Source of the DNA: Bacillota bacterium
Lineage (GTDB): Bacteria > Bacillota > Sulfobacillia > Sulfobacillales > Sulfobacillaceae
Direction: 5' to 3'
NCBI GenBank assembly: GCA_021784595.1
Contig: JAJYHT010000095.1
Span: forward strand, 1-47,120
DNA length: 47,120 nt
The notes below the pieces were generated by a model. It saw only the letters and a program-made list of their open reading frames with translations. It was not told the origin of the DNA and ran no database searches. This document shows, one piece after another, positions 15,036 to 23,486 of the stretch; position 1 is the stretch's first letter, and each line of letters begins with the position of its first letter. The position numbers were made by a program, and so were the translations under genes.

Positions 15036-16262
15036 TTACAAGGGCAGCGCCGAGGACGAGCGAGGGGTGCGATGGGCCCAAAACCAAGCCAACACTACCG
15101 CAGAGGCGGTCGCAATGGCACCTGCAATGAAAAACATATGTGGATCAGTCACCTGGGCCACCAGCTGGCCGATAAACAGGTAGGATATTGCGTCCGAAAT
15201 GTTCCCCGCCGTTGAACGAATGGCCATGACCTTGGCCATGAGCGCAGGAGGAGTTTGGGTTTGAAGCAAGGTGGTAAATCCCGGCCCACTGAGAGGCATG
15301 GCCACACCCAGCAACAGCAGGGAGAGCATCAATAGCGGGATTCCACCATCGTGTACGCTTAACCCCATGAGCCCCAAAGCTACGCCCCTGATGATATACC
15401 CCACAAAGATCATCAAAGGCGCGTGGTATCGGTTGAATCGACTCCAAGCCCAAGATATGGCCGCGTTGCTGCACGCAATGATTGCCAGGCAGAACCCAAA
15501 CGACACGTTGCGCGATAAGGCAAGGTCTGGGAGCAGTTGCGGCAGGCCCAGTTGCAATGACCCCGAGCCCACAATAATCTGGATGGCGAAGGCGGCGAAT
15601 AGGTATCGGAGGCGGGGACTCCGGGTGACAAAGCCCAGACCCGTGCCGATGTCGGCGATCAGAGAGGGTCTGGCTATCGCCGGCAGGAGTGGCGTGCTCG
15701 GCAGGTAGACGGTGATTAACGCTGATGCGCTAAAAGCGAGGACGTTAATGAGCAGAACCAGGGACACGTGATGGAACCAGATGACCAGCAGGCTACCAAA
15801 TGCAGGCCCCACGATGCCGGCCAGGCTCGCTGTTCCGTTCATGTGAAGGTTTATGCGTCCAAGATTTTGGTCCGTTGTCCATTTGGGTATCAACGCCTTG
15901 CGCGCGGGAAAGTAGAAAGTTCGGATAATGGTGAGACTGGCCGTCAGCACAATGAGTGTGTCCAACCCCAAAATGTGGAGAGTGCTTAAAATTGCTATGG
16001 AGAGTGCGAGAAAAGCTCGGGCGACATCAGCCGCGATCATCAGTTTTCGCTTGTCGACGCGGTCTGCCACGGCACCTCCGACGAGACCAAAAACCAAATA
16101 TGGAATGGAGGCCGAAAACAATACCAGGCTTGCTCGCCATACGGAATGGCCGTACTGAAACGCCATCAGGGTGATTCCCAAGGCCATCGTCGCATCGCCA
16201 AGAGACGCGAGCGTGTCCGTCGCCCAGATGAGGTTGATTGCGCGGTGTGATCGTGATCCCAT
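15036..16262 (-). CDS. MFS transporter (DHA3-like)
   Basis: The 408-residue, about 12-span membrane protein starts at ATG 16262, behind GAAGGAG; the upstream ATG has no ribosome binding site. The MFS loop 2-3 motif is present as GLVGGAVADRVDKRKLM (about residues 60-76). The layout resembles the macrolide or enterobactin exporter group (DHA3). The substrate cannot be predicted. It is a single-gene unit with non-coding sequence on both sides. Confidence 0.82.
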   Translation of the reverse strand: MGSRSHRAINLIWATDTLASLGDATMALGITLMAFQYGHSVWRASLVLFSASIPYLVFGLVGGAVADRVDKRKLMIAADVARAFLALSIAILSTLHILGLDTLIVLTASLTIIRTFYFPARKALIPKWTTDQNLGRINLHMNGTASLAGIVGPAFGSLLVIWFHHVSLVLLINVLAFSASALITVYLPSTPLLPAIARPSLIADIGTGLGFVTRSPRLRYLFAAFAIQIIVGSGSLQLGLPQLLPDLALSRNVSFGFCLAIIACSNAAISWAWSRFNRYHAPLMIFVGYIIRGVALGLMGLSVHDGGIPLLMLSLLLLGVAMPLSGPGFTTLLQTQTPPALMAKVMAIRSTAGNISDAISYLFIGQLVAQVTDPHMFFIAGAIATASAVVLAWFWAHRTPRSSSALPL

Positions 16263-16678
16263 AACTTCTCCTTCTTTGAACAAATGGTACCAGGTGGCGA
16301 GTGCCAAAAATCTAAGACATTAGACCTACTGCGACTACTCCATTGGGGGGTGGACAAGCTCACTCGGACTTTCAATGAACAGCGGCAAACCTGTGTATGG
16401 TTGGAGTGGGGCATCTCTTTATATCGAAGACGGCCTCAGCGGGTGTTGTATCATAAACGGGAGACGTAAAGTGTTGGCGGGCGTACCACACGGTTGATGG
16501 AGCATTCAGACGTCATGAAAGTCCGCGACTAGGGATTGATGAAGATTTTGCAACACCGATACGAATAAAGATGATGTCGCTCAGTGCGAGGGAACCGAAA
16601 AAATTGAGTGGCATGGACAAAGGTCAAGAAGAATCCACGTTGTCGGCGTGACCATCCCGGAGGGAGTCGAGCGAAAAG
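16263..16678 (+). other. Intergenic stretch before the acetyltransferase gene
   Basis: About 415 bases without a convincing gene. Short open frames lack ribosome binding sites and show no family resemblance. No RNA structure stands out. Confidence 0.4.
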
Positions 16679-17584
16679 ATGCCATTAATTTTCCCATACC
16701 AAGATGAGGACCAAACCGAGTGTCAAAACCTTCTGTCAGAGATATTTGCAGACGACACCGTATCGAAAAGATACTATCGTTTGTGCTCGGACGCACAAAC
16801 ATTTGTCGCGAGAGCACGTGGCGTTGTCGTGGGGCTGGGAACTGCGTGGCACAACAGCATGCACCCCTATACTTGGCGTTGTGCCGTCTCAGTACATCCC
16901 AATCATCGCCGTAGAGGTATAGGCGGCATGCTCTTGGATGAAGTTTCTAAAGGTAATCACCGACAGTTGCCCATGATAACTTCCCTGTGGGAAACACAAA
17001 TTCAAGGACAACAGTTTGCTAGAAGCCATGGATTTAGTGAATTTCGCCGCACGTACACCACAGCACTTCGACTTGCTTCCTTGCAGACATTGTCTTATCG
17101 CCCTTGGGTTGATGAACTTAATGACCACTACCATATCGTCCCCATCGCCAACATAACCGATGAGGCGCAACGTCAACAAATTGCCCTGCTATGCAAAGAA
17201 GTCTACGTTGCTGCGCATCGTGACAACCCGCCTGCCAATTTATCGATTGCGCAATGGATGGACCTTGTGTTTGTTGATGACTTGATTTCTCACGGGAGCT
17301 TCATCGTCCAACACCAGTCCGAATTCGTTGCGGTAGCACTTCTTCATCGAGGAAATGGCGTTGATACGGTGGAACTGGGATGGCGGGGAGTAACACTGTC
17401 CCATCGACATCGGGAGAGAACATTGATGTTGGCAACAGCGGTTCTACAAGCTGAATACGCGGTGTCTCAAGGTGCACAGGCCATGGTGCTGGAATGCGAC
17501 TCAACAGATCCATGGAGTGTATGTCTGATTGATATGCTCCCCTTTTCTCCATCGCCAGCCTGGGTCACCCTCAAACGGCCATAG
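16679..17584 (+). CDS. GNAT-family acetyltransferase, two-domain
   Basis: The 301-residue protein starts at ATG 16679, with GGAGGGAG upstream. The first half is a clear GNAT domain: VSVHPNHRRRGIGGMLLDEV (about residues 71-90) is the acetyl-CoA binding motif A. The second half, from about residue 155, has a weaker GNAT-like layout, including WRGVTLSHRHRERTLMLAT, and may be a degenerate second domain. The family transfers acetyl from acetyl-CoA to amines; the substrate is unknown. The gene is isolated and borders the decayed Tad-associated zone. Confidence 0.78.
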   Translation: MPLIFPYQDEDQTECQNLLSEIFADDTVSKRYYRLCSDAQTFVARARGVVVGLGTAWHNSMHPYTWRCAVSVHPNHRRRGIGGMLLDEVSKGNHRQLPMITSLWETQIQGQQFARSHGFSEFRRTYTTALRLASLQTLSYRPWVDELNDHYHIVPIANITDEAQRQQIALLCKEVYVAAHRDNPPANLSIAQWMDLVFVDDLISHGSFIVQHQSEFVAVALLHRGNGVDTVELGWRGVTLSHRHRERTLMLATAVLQAEYAVSQGAQAMVLECDSTDPWSVCLIDMLPFSPSPAWVTLKRP

Positions 17585-17750
17585 AGGTAAAAGCGGGTTT
17601 GACAGGAGGTGCCAGCACTGCAGTGCATGGCAGCAAAGGCGGGCAAAATAGAAGGGTCTTCAATATCGCACCTGGTATTGAGGCGGAACAATCATTCGAT
17701 CGATACGAAGTACGCGGTATAACTGATCGCAAATTAATGTCATCGTAGTC

Positions 17751-17845
17751 CTGTCAAACCCTTCACCTGAATCCCCCATGGAATCCAGGCTATCCTAACC
17801 GTACCGCGTCTATTGGGCGTGGAATATGAGTCAGGAGGGAATTTC
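17751..17845 (+). repeat. Diverged copy of the pilin-gene upstream region
   Basis: This segment, from CTGTCAAACC through GTCAGGAGGGAATTTC, aligns base for base, with small gaps, to the sequence before the intact pilin gene (about 19212-19308). Both copies end in an AGGAGG-type site followed by GTGAGA. Confidence 0.7.
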
Positions 17846-17938
17846 GTGAGATTATGGGGAGGTGGTTTGACCGCATTCTTGGGCAAGGAAGATGGCAATG
17901 TATTTATCGAAAACGGGATATGGAGTGTTATCGTGTGA
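17846..17938 (+). pseudogene. Truncated Flp-type pilin copy
   Basis: From GTG 17846 the frame reads MRLWGGGLTAFLGKEDG then NVFIENGIWSVIV and stops at TGA 17936-17938, giving 30 residues. It matches the first half of the pilin at 19309-19503, including the prepilin peptidase site (Gly, then Glu at +5). It loses most of the hydrophobic helix and everything after it. The upstream region is duplicated too. It is a partial gene duplication, probably not functional, although the ribosome binding site and leader are intact. Confidence 0.75.
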
Positions 17939-18087
17939 TCGGGTAAGCGCATTAACGATCACGGCCGTATCCTCATTCAGAGAGCACGACTTGCCCCTTC
18001 TCACGAAATTTAGCTCGGTAGAGTGGAGTCTAGGCATAATGACCCATGCTTCGGCTGGCATACAGTTGCCCCGAAACGAACCCACCG

Positions 18088-18303
18088 TCATAGAGGGGGG
18101 ACAGACGATATTGGCAGGAGCGTTTTGTCGTCAAGCGGCCAGGCGCGGGCCGATGCGCCGCGAGTTTGGCGGATCGCATCACTTATCCGTTGTAAACGCA
18201 AAAGAATGCGCAATTTCTCCTCATACGGCAACGCTGCGAGTTCGCGTCGATGCTTCTGTTTTGCTGCGAGCGCAGTCTTTACTGCAGGGGGTAGAGTATT
18301 CAT
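18088..18303 (-). CDS. Small protein, possible partner of a nucleotidyltransferase module
   Basis: The 71-residue protein starts at ATG 18303, behind GGGAGGCG, and overlaps the stop of the upstream remnant. It is charged and helical: KQKHRRELAALPYEEKLRIL is followed by LRLQRISDAIRQTRG. The ALPYEEKLRILLRLQ element resembles small proteins that follow AbiEii/DUF6036-type nucleotidyltransferases in toxin-antitoxin-like pairs. This is from memory of the pattern, not a search. Its upstream partner is truncated, so it may be an orphan. Confidence 0.55.
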   Translation of the reverse strand: MNTLPPAVKTALAAKQKHRRELAALPYEEKLRILLRLQRISDAIRQTRGASARAWPLDDKTLLPISSVPPL

Positions 18304-18554
18304 GAGAATTCGCCTCCCATGGTTGGCAATGTGAGATGGTGACGAGTACAAATATCCGCAAGGAAAGCAATGTTGGGATGGCCTTCTTCCATCAGCAACC
18401 GGACGCGCTCTCGATCCTTAACGCGCCCAGTTTCCACAGACACACAGATTAGGTGCTCAATCCGAAGAACACGAGTGGATACTTCTTCGACTTGTACGGT
18501 GTATGCATATTCTCGTTTACTAGATTGAACAATTGGTACGGACATTGGTGCCAC
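18300..18554 (-). pseudogene. C-terminal remnant of a nucleotidyltransferase-like gene
   Basis: The 84-residue frame begins at a GTG with no good ribosome binding site. It contains VLRIEHLICVSVETGRVKDR then ERVRLLMEEG, the pattern of the C-terminal region of AbiEii/DUF6036-like nucleotidyltransferases (the relative of their LALKLxAGRxKD motif). The catalytic N-terminal domain is missing. The hisS remnant on the other strand starts where it should be. It overlaps the 71-residue gene in an ATGA arrangement. Confidence 0.5.
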
Positions 18555-18555
18555 G

Positions 18556-18822
18556 GCACCCGATATTCAAGACTACTGGTGCGATGTCAGGCGATGGTGG
18601 CCATCCTAGAACCAGGCCGGTCGATCTGTTCAGCGCGATCCCTACTTAGTGCGGGGTCTCGACTATTAGACGCGCACGGTGTGTGAAATGGGACATTGGA
18701 GTCTCGGTAACCGACCCACTTTGTTGGGCGGAGGGCGTTATGATGGACTAGCGACGGCGTTGGACTGCGATCGGATTTGGTATGGGGATGGAACGAGTGA
18801 TGTCAGTCGTAGGGTTGGAATC
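18556..18822 (+). pseudogene. Fragment of histidyl-tRNA synthetase gene (hisS), stops and frameshift
   Basis: One frame gives YLVRGLDY-stop-TRTVCEMGHWSLGN then TLLGGGRYDGLATALD. A shifted frame continues AIGFGMGMERVMSVV. These are the HisRS motif 2-3 landmarks (VRGLDYYT..VFE, GGRYDGL, GFGxGxER) in the right order and spacing. The first Tyr of YYT is followed by TAG, Phe of VFE is Cys, and a frameshift separates GGRYDG from GFGMGMER. Further upstream APDIQDYWCDVRRW fits the preceding region. The zone before and after is not HisRS, so it is an internal fragment. A working hisS must exist elsewhere. Confidence 0.7.
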
Positions 18823-19211
18823 CCTCACAGATTATGTAGCCCATCTTGCGGGAAGTACTCAGACGGCAGCACTTGCTTTTGACGCACCAGATCGTCTTTC
18901 TGTTCATGACGCGCATACGGCACAGTTTGCAGCTTGGGTGTCGTTGCGTCGTGCAGAGTCGTAGCGTCGATCCCCGTCGCGCGTCCGTTCATCCAGTAAG
19001 ACCGGTCCTTCACGTTCCCACCGGCGCCGGTTTTGGCGTCTACCTGTTGCTGCCCGATTGTCAAACTTCTGAAATGCGCGTGTCAGGCATGGCGCATTGG
19101 CTGACAGCGCAATGGCGTTGGCATGACGTGCCTCTTCGGTAAATTTGTCGTTTCTCGTCAGTATGGTGCAGATGGTAAACACACGGTTTCCGTTGGAGTC
19201 TCATCGCGGTG
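18823..19211 (+). other. Non-coding stretch before the pilin repeat
   Basis: Several short frames exist on both strands but none has a ribosome binding site, a family motif or consistent coding character. It looks like decayed sequence between the hisS fragment and the second copy of the pilin upstream region. Confidence 0.4.
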
Positions 19212-19308
19212 TTGTCGAACCTTTCACCGGAATCCTCCATGAGTTTTCTTGTATCCTGTCCCTACCGTCTCCCCGAAGGGGATGGAATTGAGGTCAGGAG
19301 GAGATTTC
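19212..19308 (+). repeat. Intact-copy pilin upstream region
   Basis: This is the partner of the repeat at 17751-17845. It additionally holds a small CCCC-GAA-GGGG hairpin (about 19270-19281) not seen in the other copy, and ends in AGGAGG before the pilin start. Confidence 0.6.
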
Positions 19309-19503
19309 GTGAGACTATGGGTCGGAATCTGGGGCAGACGCTTGGCCGCATTTATGGCCAAACAAGAGGGCAACGTTTTCATCGAAAACGGGATTTGGAT
19401 AATAATAGTCGTTCTGGCGATGATTATCCCCATCGAGGCGTTGCGCAACGCGTTGGTCAATGCTTTTGGTCAAATTACCAGCAATCTGAACACCATTCCA
19501 TAA
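19309..19503 (+). CDS. flp: Flp-type (type IVb) pilin precursor
   Basis: The 64-residue precursor starts at GTG 19309, eight bases after AGGAGG. The leader MRLWVGIWGRRLAAFMAKQEG ends in Gly, and the mature protein begins NVFIENGIWI with Glu at +5. This is the prepilin peptidase signature of Flp pilins (the usual Tyr at +6 is Asn). A hydrophobic helix follows, then ALRNALVNAFGQITSNL, where Flp pilins have their typical short tail. It is assembled by the Tad machine at 5.9-8.4 kb. The next gene overlaps or abuts it in another frame. Confidence 0.85.
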   Translation: MRLWVGIWGRRLAAFMAKQEGNVFIENGIWIIIVVLAMIIPIEALRNALVNAFGQITSNLNTIP

Positions 19504-19877
19504 AGGGCAATGCTTTTTTGGAAATAGTACTGGTTCTTCCTTTATTTTGGTTGCTTATTTCCGGTTTAGTGGGCACATTTCAATATATTGCGGAGAGTTA
19601 TGGCGTGGGTCAAGCGGCAGAAGCGGGAGTGGTCGCCCTAGCCAGTGGTGCGGCGGTAACGGTGGTCCAGCATGACGTCGTGCAGGTACTCGCCCAAGAA
19701 GGGTACAGTACGGTGGGACTGACGCTGACGACTACGGTGGGAAGCCCGGTGGATTCGGTCAAAGTGGTGCTGCCATTTCATTTCACGGGGCTCATGCTGC
19801 CGATGTCGGTGGGGGCCATTCGGACGAGTCCCGTGATCGCGACAGGTGGTGGGGGCAATCCGGGATCGTGGTGGTAG
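19395..19877 (+). CDS. TadE-like minor pilin (start uncertain)
   Basis: The certain part begins at about 19506, with KGNAFLEIVLVLPLFWLL. This is a TadE-type N-terminus, again with a Gly cleavage site and Glu at +5, followed by a membrane helix and a beta-rich secreted domain ending TGGGGNPGSWW. No ATG, GTG or TTG occurs in this frame between the pilin stop and that motif. The nearest start is TTG 19395, deep inside the pilin gene, so the given start is only nominal. Initiation at a rare codon such as ATA 19500 (overlapping the pilin TAA), or frameshifting from the pilin frame, are alternatives. TadE proteins are pseudopilins of the Tad system. Confidence 0.6.
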   Translation: MDNNSRSGDDYPHRGVAQRVGQCFWSNYQQSEHHSIKGNAFLEIVLVLPLFWLLISGLVGTFQYIAESYGVGQAAEAGVVALASGAAVTVVQHDVVQVLAQEGYSTVGLTLTTTVGSPVDSVKVVLPFHFTGLMLPMSVGAIRTSPVIATGGGGNPGSWW

Positions 19878-20187
19878 TGTGCTAATCTGGGCGATGATAT
19901 TGATATTGTTGTTGAGTGTGTTGATTCCCTTGGCATTGGATGCGGGTATCTTGATTAATGCCCAAGGCTCGCTACGCGACGCGATGAATAATGCGGCATT
20001 AGCCGCGGAAGCCGATTATTTGGACAATCCGGTGACTTACACCCGCATGGTGAATGCGTCATTGAACGAACCCGTCTTTACCTTGCTGTCGTTCCATGTG
20101 CGCAACAAGAAGATTGTCGCCACCGGAGAGATGGTGGTGTCAGTACCGTGGTTAGGTAATGTGCCGGTGAAAGCAACGGAGGGATGA
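19846..20187 (+). CDS. TadE/TadG-like secreted membrane-anchored protein
   Basis: The 113-residue protein starts at GTG 19846 (or a GTG about 11 codons later), overlapping the end of the TadE-like gene. After RDRGGSVLIW comes a hydrophobic segment, WAMILILLLSVLIPLAL, then DAGILINAQGSLRDAMNNAA. The latter is the typical TadG/TadE pattern of a single N-terminal span followed by an Ala/Asn-rich helix. It has no Glu at +5. It is the last gene of the Tad structural cluster and is followed by a strong hairpin. Confidence 0.7.
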   Translation: MVGAIRDRGGSVLIWAMILILLLSVLIPLALDAGILINAQGSLRDAMNNAALAAEADYLDNPVTYTRMVNASLNEPVFTLLSFHVRNKKIVATGEMVVSVPWLGNVPVKATEG

Positions 20188-20208
20188 GGGGCTTTGTGCC
20201 CCTCATCC
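20182..20208 (+). terminator. Strong hairpin after the Tad structural genes
   Basis: An 11-bp perfect stem (GGATGAGGGGC / GCCCCTCATCC) with a TTTGT loop overlaps the last stop codon. No T-run follows, so termination may be inefficient or the stem may protect the mRNA end. Confidence 0.55.
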
Positions 20209-20337
20209 CTCATTGTCCGTCAGCCACCGTCAGGGATGGAAATTCTTTTGCAATGACATACAGATGGTAAACGGGGCTGGCATTATGGACATTCCTGAAA
20301 AAGAGGCGGTTTTTCTCCTGAACTCACGAGAAAAGAT

Positions 20338-22299
20338 TCATCCGGCATGGACAATGCGGACTGGAAGATGGATTTTGTCGGAATGACGCCGAATTATCGC
20401 CACCATGGTGGCGTGAGACCAAGTTAACGGGGCAACGGAAAGGAGTGCGCCGGTAAAGGGATGGATCTGTTCCGGCAATGCGCCGGTGGCATGTTGCTGT
20501 TTCAATGCCCACTGTACATAATCGACACCCGTGTCACGGTCGCCCTCTTGAAATGCCCAATCGGCCATCCACAAGGTGGTAATAATCCATGGATTGCCGG
20601 GGATGTTTTCTGATCCTGGGGGCGACAAGTAGCGGTCGCCCTGGTATCGGGCGATGCCCCCTATTTTAGTGGGGACCCATAATTTCGCATTGAGCCAACG
20701 TCGGGTGGCAATAGAGCGATGGTCCGTTGGACCGATAATATCGAACAGACGAATGGCGGCAATGGAAGCATCTGGGGTAGGGTCCATATCCAGTAGTTCG
20801 GACTCATCCACCGACACCCCGCGCAGGAAATGTCCAAGGTTAGCAGAATACAGGTATCGTTCTAGCCCTTGAGTGAGGGACTGCGCCGTATCATGGAAAA
20901 GTTGGCCCATGGGCTCGCCCAAAGCTTCTGCCATGACCGCAGCACCCCGTAGAGCGCCAATGGTAGCAGCCGTAGACCATGTGAATATGCCATACCGTTC
21001 TTCCCACAGGTCCCAACTGGGCTTGGGCAAACCCAGGTCAGGATACACATAGTGCGCTAAGAAAACCGATGCTGGCTGAATAAGGCTCTCCCAATACTCG
21101 CGCACGGTATCTACGTCACCGGTTCGCTCCAAGTATTTGCCGAATAGGAAAATCACTAAAGCCGTTTCATCGGTTTGGATCGGAAGTTTGGGTTCTTCGC
21201 CTTGAATCCAGGGGTGCCAGCTCGAACCGGCCGAACCATCGGGGTTATATTTATGATAGAAATAGCCACGGCGGCTGAGGGTGCGTGCGGCAAAGCCAAA
21301 ATACTGCCTGCTCACTTCCGGATATCCGGCATCCAGCATTGACAAGGCGACTAATGCGGCGTCCCGAGGCCAGACGTAGGCGTAGTGATCACGGTTGTAC
21401 TGCATAATGTCCGAGTCCAGGGCTGCAATGATTCCCCCTGCATGATCTCCAAAAGCACGACAAAATACTAGAGACCGGGCATAGGCATTGCGGACGTCCT
21501 CGGGAACCGATTCCGGTAAGTGGCCACGGCGCAGCCAATGCCTCCAATATGACTCAGTACGTTCTAAGAGTCTGCCGGGAGAAATGCTTAACACTTTATG
21601 ATGGAGTGTTTCTACGGCATCCCGCGTGTCGCTCGCTACAAGCCAGAAATATAGTTGGCTATGGTCCATGGCTGGTACGGTGACTCGCACGCTCATCACA
21701 GAATCCACCGATCCCTGCACAATCGGATTTTTTTCCAAACGTCCATCCTCGGCGTCACGCCAGGTTCCTTCATGCCCATTAAAGCGCTTGACGCCACAGG
21801 ACCACTGATGCATCGAAGAATGCGGCCCATTGCCGCCGATCACGACGTGCCAATTTTTTTTATAATGATAGAGAGCTTGCAATTCCGGGTTAAACAGCAC
21901 GGTATCGCCCACTTCGGTTTCTCCCAGAGACAAGTCGGTGTGGAAAAATACGCGAATTTCCCTGGGACTGTGCGAAAGGTTGCGGATTTCCACCTGCCGG
22001 ATCCAAATGTTGTCCGAAATGGTGACCCCATCTTTAATGACAAGGGTCACCCCCAACGACGGACTTTCTAAGGTGGTAAGGGCGACTAGAGTGTCGGGCA
22101 CGTAGTCTTGTTGCACGGTCCAAGTTTTGGCATCGTGCACCCAACTAAAGGAGTCATCGACTTGCACACCGAACCGGCTCGGATAGCCATTAGCATGATT
22201 CCATTGGCCCACATGAGGAAAATACAAGTCACGCATGGCCATGGTATCGTCAAATCCAATCGTCAGATGTCCGTTGCCTATAATTATTGGGCGGCTCAT
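20338..22299 (-). CDS. GH15 glucoamylase-like glycoside hydrolase
   Basis: The 653-residue protein has no signal peptide, so it is probably cytoplasmic. The N-terminal beta-sandwich (about residues 1-250) begins IIIGNGHLTIGFDD. The (alpha/alpha)6 barrel contains RDHYAYVWPRDAALVA, the general-acid Glu region PSWDLWEERYGIFTWS (about residue 420) and the general-base Glu in GALPEQIHPFTG (about residue 620). Family members release glucose from glucans or hydrolyse trehalose. Its ATG overlaps the stop of the glycosyltransferase gene. It ends a cluster feeding glucose phosphates into the pentose phosphate pathway, so intracellular glycogen or trehalose degradation is likely. Confidence 0.85.
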   Translation of the reverse strand: MSRPIIIGNGHLTIGFDDTMAMRDLYFPHVGQWNHANGYPSRFGVQVDDSFSWVHDAKTWTVQQDYVPDTLVALTTLESPSLGVTLVIKDGVTISDNIWIRQVEIRNLSHSPREIRVFFHTDLSLGETEVGDTVLFNPELQALYHYKKNWHVVIGGNGPHSSMHQWSCGVKRFNGHEGTWRDAEDGRLEKNPIVQGSVDSVMSVRVTVPAMDHSQLYFWLVASDTRDAVETLHHKVLSISPGRLLERTESYWRHWLRRGHLPESVPEDVRNAYARSLVFCRAFGDHAGGIIAALDSDIMQYNRDHYAYVWPRDAALVALSMLDAGYPEVSRQYFGFAARTLSRRGYFYHKYNPDGSAGSSWHPWIQGEEPKLPIQTDETALVIFLFGKYLERTGDVDTVREYWESLIQPASVFLAHYVYPDLGLPKPSWDLWEERYGIFTWSTAATIGALRGAAVMAEALGEPMGQLFHDTAQSLTQGLERYLYSANLGHFLRGVSVDESELLDMDPTPDASIAAIRLFDIIGPTDHRSIATRRWLNAKLWVPTKIGGIARYQGDRYLSPPGSENIPGNPWIITTLWMADWAFQEGDRDTGVDYVQWALKQQHATGALPEQIHPFTGALLSVAPLTWSHATMVAIIRRHSDKIHLPVRIVHAG

Positions 22300-23486
22300 A
22301 AGGTATCCTCACCTGTCATTTCGCGGGTTCGACGTAAAAGCCATTCATATTCCCGTTCAATTTTTCTTCCAACCGATATCCAATTCCAGTTTTCAGACAA
22401 CCGACTCGCCTCATGGCCTAATTGGCGCCCCAATGCCGGATCGTTACAAAGAGATTGAACGGCCATAGACAGTTCGTTGGCTGTGGACACTTGCAAACAG
22501 TTGCTGTATGGCTCTGCAAATTCTTGATAGCCTTTTGCAGGACCTAACACGGTGGCCATCCCGCTTGCCATGGCCTCTAGTGCGGTCAATCCAAAAGGCT
22601 CGAAGCGAGATGGCAATACCGCCACCTGAGCGGTTTGGATATAGCGCGCCAAAGTCTCATCGCCTACCATTCCCGGTGCGTGCACATTGTGCGTCCAACC
22701 TTGCAACTGTATCAGACTCCTAATCTCTTCCTGCATGGTTCCGGTGCCGCACAAAATGGCCTGGAACTGCGGATTTCGACTTATTAAATCAGAAAGTGCG
22801 ACTAAAAGCCAATCTATACCCTTTTCTTCTTCCAGGCGCCCAAAATATAACAAGTCTGGAAACCCCTTGGGGCTTAGGGAGACATCTATGCTAGGGAAAG
22901 AAACACCGTTGCCGATGATGGTGTTGCGGTTAGCATCAGGAAGGTGTCCGTAAAAAATCTGAGCTTGGCGCAACAAGAATTGGCTGACCCAAATATGCCG
23001 ATCTCCCGTTGCTAATACCATACGTTCTTGGGCAGTCAATTGCGCATTGAGCGGACGGGATAAATAATGGGCGTAGGCTATGTAAAGAGTGTGCCAGGTG
23101 ATTACTAACGGGCATCCCCATCTCAGGGATAACTGGTGCGCTCGGTCCCAAAGTCGAGGGTCATGCACGTGGATCACCGTGGCGCCGACAGGATTGGGTG
23201 ATTGAGATTTTTCGACATCGTCCAGTGACCACACGTGATAGGGAAGCGGGTAATCTGATTGGTAGGGCGTCGCCACGTGCACTTGATGTCCTCGGGAGAC
23301 TAGATAGCGCGCCAATCGATCGACATGGCGACCTAGCCCTCCAAGAAAATACGGGGGGACTTCGGACGAGAATAGCCAGACCGTAAAAGGGTTTGGTGCT
23401 GCTGGACCGTCCAAAACAGGAACCCAGTCCCAGTGAGCGGAAGTGGGACTGACCGACCCTTGATAGCCGTAAATGCTGGAGATCAT
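22296..23486 (-). CDS. GT4-family glycosyltransferase (glycogen-synthase-like)
   Basis: The 396-residue protein opens with an insert-free Rossmann domain: SSEVPPYFLGGLGRHVDRLARYL (about residues 40-62) is the GGLG nucleotide-sugar loop of the starch/glycogen synthase GT4 group. The C-terminal domain has LLYFGRLEEEKGIDWLL and the E-x7-E motif in SRFEPFGLTALEAMASG. It presumably extends an alpha-glucan or makes a sucrose- or trehalose-type glycoside from a sugar nucleotide. The donor is not readable. Its ends overlap both neighbours by four bases, showing tight translational coupling. Confidence 0.8.
   Translation of the reverse strand: MISSIYGYQGSVSPTSAHWDWVPVLDGPAAPNPFTVWLFSSEVPPYFLGGLGRHVDRLARYLVSRGHQVHVATPYQSDYPLPYHVWSLDDVEKSQSPNPVGATVIHVHDPRLWDRAHQLSLRWGCPLVITWHTLYIAYAHYLSRPLNAQLTAQERMVLATGDRHIWVSQFLLRQAQIFYGHLPDANRNTIIGNGVSFPSIDVSLSPKGFPDLLYFGRLEEEKGIDWLLVALSDLISRNPQFQAILCGTGTMQEEIRSLIQLQGWTHNVHAPGMVGDETLARYIQTAQVAVLPSRFEPFGLTALEAMASGMATVLGPAKGYQEFAEPYSNCLQVSTANELSMAVQSLCNDPALGRQLGHEASRLSENWNWISVGRKIEREYEWLLRRTREMTGEDTL

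Noticed and set aside
16284-16469. Small plus-strand frame before the acetyltransferase gene
   Set aside because: No ribosome binding site and no recognisable motif.
18904-19182. Minus-strand frame of 92 residues
   Set aside because: No ribosome binding site, no family pattern, and odd Arg/Asn-rich composition; it lies in decayed sequence.
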